The position numbers and the translations under genes were made by a program. Below, piece after piece: positions 44,444-52,172 of a DNA stretch of 64,000 nt (its first letter is position 1; every line of letters begins with the position of its first letter). Under the pieces are notes generated by a model. It had not been told where the DNA came from. It saw only the letters and a list, made by a program, of their open reading frames with translations, and ran no database searches. Source of the stretch: Candidatus Calescibacterium sp. (GTDB taxonomy: Bacteria; DRYD01); contig JANXCV010000002.1 in NCBI GenBank assembly GCA_025059235.1, forward strand, positions 333,498 to 397,497, in the 5' to 3' direction.

Positions 44444-45664
44444 ATGCCTACATACATATACAGAGTAAAAACTGCAGATGGGAAAGAAAAACAAGGAGAA
44501 ATAGTAGCAAAAAATGAAATAGATGCAAGAACTCAACTAATAAAGCAAAGATTTCAAATTATCTCTCTTCAACCCAAAACTGAAGCAACTACTCTAGCCA
44601 AAATAAAAGTAGCTTTCAGACCTAAGGTTAGCCAGCAAGCTCTAACTGTATTCTCCCGACAATTTGCAACGATGATAAATGCAGGCCTATCCCTCGTAAG
44701 AGCCTTAGATATATTAGCTGAGCAAACTGAAGACAAAATCTTAAAACAAGCCATAATGGATATCAAAAAGGAAGTTGAGGGAGGTAAAGCTCTATCAGCA
44801 GCACTAGCAAAACATAGAAATGTATTTAGTGACCTATACATCAGTATGGTCAAGGCTGGAGAAATAGGGGGTATGCTAGACGAAGTACTCGAAAGACTCG
44901 CAAATTTTATGGAAAAAGATTTTCAGCTTAAGAAAAAAGTCCAGTCCGCTATGACCTACCCAGCAATAATCCTCTTTCTCGCTATTGGTATAGTTATCTT
45001 CCTTGTTACCTACATTCTACCCACATTTGTCAATTTGTTCAAAGAAATGGAAGTTCAGCTACCTTTTATCACACAAATCCTCATTACAGTTGTTGAAGGT
45101 TTAAGAAGAATAGAAGTAGTCGTTACTTTACTTGTATTGCTCATCGTTGGAATTATCGGCTTAAACTTTTATTATCAAACTTCAGCAGGAAAAAGAACAA
45201 TAGACCTGATTTTACTCAATATCCCTATATTTGGTATACTGAATAAGAAAGTAGCTATAAGCAGGTTTAGTAGAACTCTTGGCACACTACTTTCTTCAGG
45301 CGTTTCTCTACTAGCTTCATTGGAAATAGTTTCTCAAGTTGCTGGAAATGCTGTAATATCCAACGCCATCGATGGCGTAAGAAGTAAACTGAGAGAAGGA
45401 GAAAATTTATCTGGTCCCCTTTCCGAAACAGGAATATTCCCACCTATGGTTACTCAGATGATAGCAGTAGGAGAAGAAACAGGTAATCTGGACACGATGT
45501 TAAACAAAATAGCAGATTTCTACGATACTGAAGTCGAATATACCTTATCTTCTTTGACCTCTTTACTAGAACCTATAATGATAGTTGGTATGGGAGGTAT
45601 AGTCGGATTTATAGTTTTAGCAGTGTTCTTACCACTTTATCAACTTATCACTGCAAGCTTCTAA
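44444..45664 (+). CDS. pilC: Type IV pilus assembly protein PilC
   Basis: Inner-membrane platform protein that works with the PilB/PilT ATPases to extend and retract pili. The 406-residue protein has an N-terminal segment (PTYIYRVKTADGKEKQGEI, about 2-35) and two T2SSF domains, first about 68-190 (LTVFSRQFATMINAGLSLVRAL, VKAGEIGGMLDEVLERLANFMEK), second about 270-395 (FSRTLGTLLSSGVSLLASLEI, AVGEETGNLDTMLNKIADFYD). Three membrane segments are at about 175-195, 225-245 and 375-400. Length and motifs are those of full PilC. A clear AGAGGCGGGTG ribosome-binding site precedes the ATG. The gene ends only 7 bp before tRNA-Thr. A shorter relative lies at 40685. Confidence 0.93.
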   Translation: MPTYIYRVKTADGKEKQGEIVAKNEIDARTQLIKQRFQIISLQPKTEATTLAKIKVAFRPKVSQQALTVFSRQFATMINAGLSLVRALDILAEQTEDKILKQAIMDIKKEVEGGKALSAALAKHRNVFSDLYISMVKAGEIGGMLDEVLERLANFMEKDFQLKKKVQSAMTYPAIILFLAIGIVIFLVTYILPTFVNLFKEMEVQLPFITQILITVVEGLRRIEVVVTLLVLLIVGIIGLNFYYQTSAGKRTIDLILLNIPIFGILNKKVAISRFSRTLGTLLSSGVSLLASLEIVSQVAGNAVISNAIDGVRSKLREGENLSGPLSETGIFPPMVTQMIAVGEETGNLDTMLNKIADFYDTEVEYTLSSLTSLLEPIMIVGMGGIVGFIVLAVFLPLYQLITASF

Positions 45665-45671
45665 TTTTTTT

Positions 45672-45743
<72 letters not shown>

Positions 45744-45751
45744 AAATCCCT

Positions 45752-47443
45752 GTGATAAATATCCTAGATAAAAAAATCCTCATTATTCTTGAGTCTCCCT
45801 CAAAAATGAAAACTATCTCCACTATACTTAAAAAAATTAATGTAACGAATTTCAAGATAATTCCTACTATGGGACACATTAAGGATCTACCTAAAAATAG
45901 TTTCGGATTAAAAATAGAAAAAGACAGAGTAATACCTACTTTCGTATTTTTACCGAATAAAAAGAAGATAGTACAACAAATAGCCAGATTTATCAACGAT
46001 TATAACTACGTAATATTGGCTACTGACCCTGACAGAGAAGGAGAAGCTATTTCCTTTCATGTCTATACTGAATTAGCAAAGATCAGCAGTAACATTGTTT
46101 TCAAGAGAGCATTTGTTAATGAAATAACCTATCAAGGAGTTTTGAGGGGATTGCAAAATCTGGGAAATATAAACTATTCCATGGTTGAAAGCCAAATAAC
46201 TCGCAGAATAATAGATAGAATAATAGGTTATAAAATAAGCCCAATTCTATGGAAAAAGTTTAGAATAAGGGGATTAAGTGCAGGTAGAGTTCAAACAGCT
46301 ACATTAAAAATACTCACTGATAGAGAAATCGAAATCCAAGAATTCAAACCTCAAAAATACTTTTACATAAAGCTAAAGTTCAAAATAGATGACAATGTCC
46401 TCGAATCACCCATATACAGAGCAGACCAAATACTTAGGATTTTTGACGAAAAAGATTTAAATGTTTTCAAATCCAATTTCTTAAAGAAAGTAATGAATAA
46501 AAAATTCAGGTTTGATATATCCAATATTGAAAGATCGATTATACCTCCTGATCCTCTGAAAACTTCAACGTTACAGCAAGAAGCAGCAAAAATCGGAATA
46601 AACAATACAGAAACAATGAAAATAGCCCAAAAACTTTACGAAGGAGTGGTTATTGACGGAGAGGAAATAGGACTAATAACTTATCACAGAACAGATAGTA
46701 CAAGAATAAGTGAATATGGAATGGAACTAGCAAAAAAAATTATTGGAAAAATTGTAGTTCATGCTAGAAGAAATAAATCTATCTTTGATGCTCACGAAGC
46801 TATTAGAATTACTACTACCAAACCTCTACCTACCATAAGGAAGTATCTGAATGAGAAAGAGTATAAAGTTTACGAATTAATATATAAAAGATTTTTAGCC
46901 TCCCTTTCTCCGGCTTGTAAATACATACATCAACAGATCACTTCTTATCTTGATTCAGATTTATATATTAAATACGAAGCTGCAAAAATATTAGATAAAG
47001 GTTTCCTAAAAATTATACCAGAATATATTGAAAAGTACAAAGTGTTTAAAAGTGAGTTTATAGAGTCTACAGATAGATATTTGGAAATAATTGACTATGA
47101 GATAGTCGAAGACTGTACTAAGCCTCCTCCAAGGTATACTTTGGCTAGTATAGTGAAAAAAATGGAAGAAGTTGGTATTGGAAGACCTTCAACTTACGCC
47201 CCAACAATAGAAATCCTTAAGAAAAGAAAATATATAGAAATCAGAAAAGGAGTAATATATGTAACCAATTTGGGAAAAAAAGTAATAGAGTTCCTTTTCA
47301 GTAAATATTCCGATCTACTTAATGTAGAATTCACATCCATGTTAGAAAGTATTCTCGATGAAATAGAAGGTAGTAATTATTCTGATGCTAAGAGGATCTC
47401 TTTTGAAAAGATTATACAAGTATACAGAACTTTAGAAAACTGA
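45752..47443 (+). CDS. topA: DNA topoisomerase I, short form without zinc-ribbon tail
   Basis: Relaxes negative supercoils by type IA strand passage. The 563-residue protein has a Toprim domain (LIILESPSKMKTI, LATDPDREGEAISFH), the domain with SAGRVQTATL, the active tyrosine region GLITYHRTDSTRIS (Tyr in LITYHRT), and AIRIT and GIGRPSTYAPTIEIL. It ends soon after the core, at SYSDAKRISFEKI, and lacks the C-terminal zinc ribbons of most bacterial TopA (650-870 residues). The start is GTG 45752, since the Toprim strand begins 8 codons later and no ATG is nearby. It starts 8 nt after tRNA-Thr with no ribosome-binding site. The stop TGA overlaps the next ATG (TGATG). Confidence 0.9.
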   Translation: MINILDKKILIILESPSKMKTISTILKKINVTNFKIIPTMGHIKDLPKNSFGLKIEKDRVIPTFVFLPNKKKIVQQIARFINDYNYVILATDPDREGEAISFHVYTELAKISSNIVFKRAFVNEITYQGVLRGLQNLGNINYSMVESQITRRIIDRIIGYKISPILWKKFRIRGLSAGRVQTATLKILTDREIEIQEFKPQKYFYIKLKFKIDDNVLESPIYRADQILRIFDEKDLNVFKSNFLKKVMNKKFRFDISNIERSIIPPDPLKTSTLQQEAAKIGINNTETMKIAQKLYEGVVIDGEEIGLITYHRTDSTRISEYGMELAKKIIGKIVVHARRNKSIFDAHEAIRITTTKPLPTIRKYLNEKEYKVYELIYKRFLASLSPACKYIHQQITSYLDSDLYIKYEAAKILDKGFLKIIPEYIEKYKVFKSEFIESTDRYLEIIDYEIVEDCTKPPPRYTLASIVKKMEEVGIGRPSTYAPTIEILKKRKYIEIRKGVIYVTNLGKKVIEFLFSKYSDLLNVEFTSMLESILDEIEGSNYSDAKRISFEKIIQVYRTLEN

Positions 47444-48576
47444 TGAAAATACTTTTTCTTTCGAATGGTTATGGAGAGGATACAATAGCTTCCTATATCA
47501 TAAAAGCTTTTCCTCCAGATCTAAGAAAAAAAATTTATGCTTTCCCTTTAGTGACAGAGGGAAGTATTTTTAAGGAAGAAGGAATAAAGATCTGTGGTCC
47601 TATAAGAGTTCTACCAAGTAGAGGAATAAGTGGATTGTTGAATCTAAAAAATTTCATCATAGACATAAAATCTGGGTTAATCCAACACGTAATCCAACAG
47701 GTGAATTTCATTAAGAACTTAGATAAGGATTTTTATTTTGTCGCCGTTGGGGATATCTATCCTCTTTCTATTTTATATCTCACATCCAGAATAAGTAAGG
47801 CTTTCTTTGTTGCTACTGCAAAATCCATTAAAACAGAAATTTTTAACTTCTTTGAAATACACATAATGAAAAAGGTTATTGCAAGTTTTGTAAGGGATAA
47901 CTCTACACAAGAATGGATACAAAAGAAATATAAGTTGAGTAATGTCTATTTTTTCGGAAACCCTGTTCTTGACATTCCTCTAGCTGATTCTCCCGATATT
48001 TTGAAAAATATAGAAAAATCAAGAAACATAATATTCCTACCCGGTAGAGTTAACGAGGCTCTTAAAAACATCAATCTACTTTTACCAGCCATGAGAGAAA
48101 TAGTCAGTTGTGGCTATACCTTTTGTATTGTAGTTCCTGATTTTTATCCTCTGGAAGAAATAAGATCAATTATAAGTAGTTTTGATCAAAGTATATTCCT
48201 CGTTAGTTCTAGATATTATAGATTTTTATTAGAGAGAAGTTTTTTGGCTTGGGGATTCGCAGGTTCAGCTAATGAACAAGCTGCAGGGTTTGGAATTCCT
48301 GTAATCTCTCTTAACGAGAAAAATTGGTACAGACAAAGACAAAAAAAATTACTTAAGGACTCCCTAATACTCGTTGAAAATCCCTACGACTTTATTTCTA
48401 AAACTTTAGAATTAGCAAATAATCCAGAGTATTATGGTGTTCTGAGCAATGCCGGTAAGATTGAAATGGGACCTCCTGGCGGTGCTTCGCTAATATCAAG
48501 TTTCATAATCCAATTCTGTAAAAATTCTGAAAAAATCGCTTTTTCAAGCAAAGGAAACAATGATAAGATTGTATAA
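47443..48576 (+). CDS. Lipid-A-disaccharide synthase-related glycosyltransferase
   Basis: Resembles the LpxB-related family seen in cyanobacteria and deep-branching thermophiles (a TIGR03492-like protein; recalled, not searched). The 377-residue GT-B protein has LSNGYGEDTIASYIIKAF near the N-terminus, the GDIYPLSILYLT stretch near 106-118, VYFFGNPVLDIP (like GxPxxD), IIFLPGRVNEALKNI and the donor-site LLERSFLAWGFAGSANEQAAGFGIPVI with an E-x-x-x-G-x-P motif. True LpxB acts in lipid A synthesis; whether this one does is uncertain because no other lpx gene is here. It overlaps topA by one base (TGATG). Confidence 0.75.
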   Translation: MKILFLSNGYGEDTIASYIIKAFPPDLRKKIYAFPLVTEGSIFKEEGIKICGPIRVLPSRGISGLLNLKNFIIDIKSGLIQHVIQQVNFIKNLDKDFYFVAVGDIYPLSILYLTSRISKAFFVATAKSIKTEIFNFFEIHIMKKVIASFVRDNSTQEWIQKKYKLSNVYFFGNPVLDIPLADSPDILKNIEKSRNIIFLPGRVNEALKNINLLLPAMREIVSCGYTFCIVVPDFYPLEEIRSIISSFDQSIFLVSSRYYRFLLERSFLAWGFAGSANEQAAGFGIPVISLNEKNWYRQRQKKLLKDSLILVENPYDFISKTLELANNPEYYGVLSNAGKIEMGPPGGASLISSFIIQFCKNSEKIAFSSKGNNDKIV

Positions 48577-48625
48577 ATAAAAAGTAAGAGGAAAAATTAA
48601 ACAAAAAGTAAGGATAAAATAGGTT

Positions 48626-49198
48626 ATGATAGAGATCAAGTTCTTTGGTAGGGGAGGACAAGGAGCGGTTACAGCAGCCAACCTCATCGTTCAAGCTTGC
48701 TTTAAAGAGGGCAAATTCGGACTCGCTTTCCCCTCTTTCGGCGCAGAAAGAAGAGGTGCTATCCTTAACGCTTACGCAAGAATAGACAATAACCCGATAA
48801 ATGTTCATCAACAAATATACGAACCAGATATCGTGGTAGTTCTGGATAAAAAAATACTACATATGGCAAATGTAGTGGAAGGTCTGAAACCAGGTGGTTA
48901 TTTAATAATTAACACTAATACAATTCCAGAAGAACTAAATATTGACGGAAGACTCTTTATCGTTGATGCAACCAGAATATGTCTTGACCTAAACCTAGTT
49001 ATATCAGGATGGCCTGTAGTAAATACTGCTATTCTAGGTGCTCTATCTAAAGCTACCAATATCATTAAAATAGACACATTGATTCAGATAATTGAAGAGA
49101 ATTGGAAAGGAGAAGTAGGAAGGAAAAATTCCGAAGCATGCAAAAAAGCTTTTCAAGAAACATACGAAGTTGTGTTAAAAAGCTTTACTAGGAGGTAA
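48626..49198 (+). CDS. porG: Pyruvate:ferredoxin oxidoreductase, gamma subunit
   Basis: Subunit of the four-part enzyme that converts pyruvate and CoA to acetyl-CoA, CO2 and reduced ferredoxin. The 190-residue protein shows FFGRGGQGAVTAANLIVQA, the FPSFGAERRGAILNAYARI motif and IINTNTIPEE, as in PorG and related gamma subunits. It is 50 bp after the LpxB-related gene and 2 bp before porD. The por genes are in order gamma-delta-alpha-beta, the classic archaeal/thermophilic order. Substrate could also be another 2-oxoacid; pyruvate is the usual inference for the four-gene set. Confidence 0.92.
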   Translation: MIEIKFFGRGGQGAVTAANLIVQACFKEGKFGLAFPSFGAERRGAILNAYARIDNNPINVHQQIYEPDIVVVLDKKILHMANVVEGLKPGGYLIINTNTIPEELNIDGRLFIVDATRICLDLNLVISGWPVVNTAILGALSKATNIIKIDTLIQIIEENWKGEVGRKNSEACKKAFQETYEVVLKSFTRR

Positions 49199-49200
49199 AC

Positions 49201-49452
49201 ATGAAAGTTTTAATACCTAAATCTAAACCTTCAAAGGGAGCTGTCGGAAAAACGGGACTCTGGAGAACTTCCAAACCAGTGGTACATCATGATAAATGTA
49301 TAAAATGCGTTATTTGTTGGGCTTTCTGTCCCGAAACAACTATCATCAGATTTTCAGATAACTCCGTAGATATTGATTATGAATACTGTAAAGGCTGTGG
49401 AGTTTGTGCTAATGAATGCCCAGTTAAAGCAATAGAAATGGTAGATGATTAA
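49201..49452 (+). CDS. porD: Pyruvate:ferredoxin oxidoreductase, delta (ferredoxin-like) subunit
   Basis: Small electron-transfer subunit of 83 residues. It has two 4Fe-4S motifs: CIKCVICWAFCP (C-x2-C-x2-C-x3-C plus P) and CKGCGVCANECP. The N-terminal GAVGKTGLWRTSKPVVHHDKCI resembles the delta subunits of thermophilic PORs. A GGAGG ribosome-binding site ends the porG gene just upstream. Its stop overlaps the first possible porA start, which indicates coupled translation. Electrons pass from the beta-subunit cluster through these to free ferredoxin. Confidence 0.95.
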   Translation: MKVLIPKSKPSKGAVGKTGLWRTSKPVVHHDKCIKCVICWAFCPETTIIRFSDNSVDIDYEYCKGCGVCANECPVKAIEMVDD

Positions 49453-49462
49453 GGAAGGTGAT

Positions 49463-50701
49463 ATGGTGAGTATCATAGAGAAAAAAGAAGGGATTTCTAA
49501 CGTTAAGGTTGTAACTGCTAACGAAGCTGTTGCTTTGGCTGTTAAATGCTCTAGAGTCGATGTAGTCGGTGCCTATCCAATAACTCCTCAAACAAGTATC
49601 ATGGAATATTTGGCAAAGTATGTTGAAACCGAAAACTTACCGATAGAAATAGTAAGGGTTGAATCTGAACACAGTGCTATGGCTGTTGCTATGGGTGCTG
49701 CTGCTGTCGGTGCAAGAGCTTTCACAGCTACCTCCTCCCAAGGACTACTCTATATGGCTGAAATGGTATATTGGGTAGGAGGAAGTAGACTTCCTGTGGT
49801 TTTGGCAATAGCAAGCAGAGCCATGGGAGCACCCTGGATAATAGGTAATGAACATACTGATGTATTACTTCCCCGAGAATGGGGATGGATGGTCCTCTTT
49901 CCTGAAGACAATCAGGAGGTTTTTGATACCATAATTCAAGCATATAAACTTGCTGATAGTACTCTTATTCCTGTCGTTGTTGGTTTAGATGGATTCCTAC
50001 TCAGTCATACCACTATGCCTATATCTATTCCAGAACAATCTTTAATAGATTCCTTTATTCCTAAAAATACTCCTAAACCCTATGCTTTGGATACAGCTAA
50101 TCCATTTACTCATGGTAATGCTGTTCATTCCAATGTTTACCTAGAATTCAGGTACGATATCTTCAGAACCATCCAAGAAGCAGAAGATTTAGTTGATGAA
50201 ATTGATAGAGAATGGGAAAAAATTACGGGTAGAAGCTATGGAGGAGTTATTCAGGAATACCTCTTGGATGATGCAGATGTAGCTATTATAGTTATGGGAG
50301 CTTCCTCGGGAGATGCTAAGCAGGCAGCAAAAAATGTCAGAGAAAAATATGGAATAAGAGCAGGAGTAATAAGATTGAGAAGCATAAGACCCTTCCCGTT
50401 TAAAAGATTAACTAAGCTTGCAAATAATCTAAAAGCAATTGGTGTTGTAGACAGGAATATTTCTCCAGGTGTAGCCGGAATGATCGCTACAGAAGTGAAA
50501 TTTGCTCTGTATGATCTGGAAAAACGTCCGATAGTGCAATCATACATAGGTGGCCTGGGAGGGAAAGATATAAAAGTAAGCGATTTTGAAAATATCTTTG
50601 TAGAGTTGTCTCAAATGGTTGAAGGTAAGGTTACTCCTGAAAGGGCCAAATGGATCGGATTAGATCTTTCTTTGGTAGAACAATATTTTGAGGAGGTGTA
50701 A
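49463..50701 (+). CDS. porA: Pyruvate:ferredoxin oxidoreductase, alpha subunit
   Basis: Alpha subunit, about 412 residues, carrying the pyrimidine-domain and CoA-binding parts of the enzyme. Typical segments are VKVVTANEAVALAVKC, VVGAYPITPQTSIMEYL, ESEHSAMAVAMGAAAVGARAFTATSSQGLLYMAEMV, and GYHVNEHT-like ...GNEHTDVLLPREWGWMVLFPE. I prefer ATG 49463 (or GTG 49466) after AAGGAAGG (49451-49458); ATG 49445 in the same frame would overlap porD and has no binding site. It is 3 bp before porB. The set lacks an N-terminal ferredoxin fusion, so it is not the single-chain POR of many anaerobes. Confidence 0.93.
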   Translation: MVSIIEKKEGISNVKVVTANEAVALAVKCSRVDVVGAYPITPQTSIMEYLAKYVETENLPIEIVRVESEHSAMAVAMGAAAVGARAFTATSSQGLLYMAEMVYWVGGSRLPVVLAIASRAMGAPWIIGNEHTDVLLPREWGWMVLFPEDNQEVFDTIIQAYKLADSTLIPVVVGLDGFLLSHTTMPISIPEQSLIDSFIPKNTPKPYALDTANPFTHGNAVHSNVYLEFRYDIFRTIQEAEDLVDEIDREWEKITGRSYGGVIQEYLLDDADVAIIVMGASSGDAKQAAKNVREKYGIRAGVIRLRSIRPFPFKRLTKLANNLKAIGVVDRNISPGVAGMIATEVKFALYDLEKRPIVQSYIGGLGGKDIKVSDFENIFVELSQMVEGKVTPERAKWIGLDLSLVEQYFEEV

Positions 50702-50704
50702 AAT

Positions 50705-51604
50705 ATGACTTCAATAAAGCAGTTGCCGTACGAAGAGTACTTTTTGGCAGGTAATGGAAGTTGTCCCGGTTGCGGATTGACAATCGGTTTGAGAAACGTT
50801 CTGAAAGCTCTGGGAAAAGAGGTCTACATGGTTGTTCCTGCTTCCTGTAGTAGTGTTGTTCAATCCCCTTTCCCTAACTCATCAGCTATGGTTCCTCTGT
50901 TGAATACTCCTTTTGCTGCTGCGGCAGCTGCTGCTTCAGGAATGGTAAGAGCTCTGAGACTAAAAGGAAAAGATTCTGTAGTAATGGTTTGGGCAGGCGA
51001 TGGAGGAACATTCGATATAGGTTTCGCTACCCTCAGTGGTGCAGCTGAAAGAAACGAGGATATACTATATATCTGTTACGATAATGAAGCATACATGAAT
51101 ACTGGAGGACATAGATCAGGAGCTACACCCTTTGGAACATATACAGGAACAACTCCCACAGGTAAAAAGGAAAATAAGAAAAATGTTCCTTTTATTATGG
51201 CAGCTCATGGAATACAGTACGTAGCAACAGCTAGTATAGCTTTCATTACTGATCTATATGATAAAATACTTAAAGCTAAAGACATGAAAGGATTTAGATA
51301 TATTCAGATTTTTTCTCCATGCACTCCAGGCTGGCTTTTACCAACTGAAAAAAGTGTTGAATCAGCCAAGCTCGCTGTTCAAACAGGAATCTATCCCCTT
51401 TTTGAAATAGAAAACGGAGTATTTAAAATAAGTCCTCCAAGTAAACCCTATCTCAAGAAAGAAAAAAGAAAATCTCTTACCGACTACTTCAAAATTCAGG
51501 GTAGATTTAAAAATCTAAAGGAGGAAGATATAAGACTAATAGAAAAATGGGTTGATGAAATCTCTGAAGAGTATTCCTCTATGGATGGTAAGAAAGTTAT
51601 ATGA
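50705..51604 (+). CDS. porB: Pyruvate:ferredoxin oxidoreductase, beta subunit
   Basis: TPP-binding catalytic subunit, 299 residues. The cluster cysteines are seen in GNGSCPGCGLTIGLRN, VPASCSSVVQ and IFSPCTPGW, and the TPP site in MVWAGDGGTFDIGFATLSGAAERNEDILYICYDNEAYMNTG. The sequence PTEKSVESAKLAVQTGIYPLFEIENG follows the usual C-terminal pattern. Starts with ATG preceded by GAGGAGGTG. Last of the four por genes; a small zinc-ribbon gene begins 17 bp later and may be cotranscribed. Confidence 0.95.
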   Translation: MTSIKQLPYEEYFLAGNGSCPGCGLTIGLRNVLKALGKEVYMVVPASCSSVVQSPFPNSSAMVPLLNTPFAAAAAAASGMVRALRLKGKDSVVMVWAGDGGTFDIGFATLSGAAERNEDILYICYDNEAYMNTGGHRSGATPFGTYTGTTPTGKKENKKNVPFIMAAHGIQYVATASIAFITDLYDKILKAKDMKGFRYIQIFSPCTPGWLLPTEKSVESAKLAVQTGIYPLFEIENGVFKISPPSKPYLKKEKRKSLTDYFKIQGRFKNLKEEDIRLIEKWVDEISEEYSSMDGKKVI

Positions 51605-51621
51605 AAGGATAGATATATTTG

Positions 51622-51831
51622 ATGAACTTTGAAAAAGAGTTTGAGAGCATAGAAAGTGACTTGGTGTGTCCAAGATGTGGGGGACTGGTAGTCGAAACCA
51701 GTGATCTTGAAATGATTTTTTTTTATGAACATATTAGAGAATACTCTTGTGTAATATGTGGCCATAGATTTTGGATAGATCTCGAGGAAATTATGACCAC
51801 TATATCCATGATTAAAAATAAAGAAAACTGA
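51622..51831 (+). CDS. Small zinc-ribbon protein
   Basis: 69-residue protein with two CxxC pairs, CPRCGGLVVE (about 16-20) and CVICGHRFW (about 43-46), the spacing of a treble-clef or zinc-ribbon fold. The middle is acidic with FFYEHIREYSC. It could bind zinc and act as a protein- or nucleic-acid-binding adaptor; no specific function is recognisable. It begins 17 bp after porB and may be part of that operon. ATG 51622 is taken as the start; a TTG immediately before it (51619) is an alternative. Confidence 0.65.
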   Translation: MNFEKEFESIESDLVCPRCGGLVVETSDLEMIFFYEHIREYSCVICGHRFWIDLEEIMTTISMIKNKEN

Positions 51832-52172
51832 CTACATTTTTATTTAAAGATTCTCTTTTCTCAATTAATATCAAATATTCTAAATTGGTATTGATAAAGT
51901 ATTTAAGAAAGATATTTTCGAATATTGTTCGAAAGATTATGAAGGAATTTCAGACTGTGCATGAATTGTATTTTTCATAAAAAATTCTGTTATAATTATT
52001 CCACGTATAGAAGCGATCTATGCTGAGAGAAATTCCCAGACTCATAATATTGAGTAATTGGCATATATTACAGGTTTCATTGTATACTCAAAATATTCAA
52101 AAGAGATGATGAGTAGTAGGTATGATCAGTCTTGATGGTGTAATATTATAATTGGGAAAGGAAGAGATAGGT
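51832..52172. promoter_or_regulatory. Upstream region of the fumarate reductase-like gene
   Basis: About 340 bp without a gene. It holds an inverted repeat (51916-51934) and a plausible promoter: TTGTAT (51966-51971) and TATAAT (51991-51996) with 19 bp between. The leader after it (about 52005-52172) is roughly 170 nt and could fold, but I see no known riboswitch. Confidence 0.45.
51916..51934. promoter_or_regulatory. Perfect inverted repeat, candidate operator
   Basis: TTTCGAA-TATTG-TTCGAAA is a perfect 7-bp inverted repeat with a 5-bp centre, 32 bp before the -35 candidate. The form suits a dimeric regulator binding upstream of the flavoprotein gene. No regulator gene is nearby, and AT-rich palindromes arise by chance, so this is tentative. 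Confidence 0.4.

Noticed and set aside
52020..52060. GCTGAGAGAAATTCCCAGAC resembling part of a TPP riboswitch
   Set aside because: Only a CTGAGA match; the second conserved half (CCTGATCTGG and flanks) is missing, and the downstream gene is not a thiamine gene.
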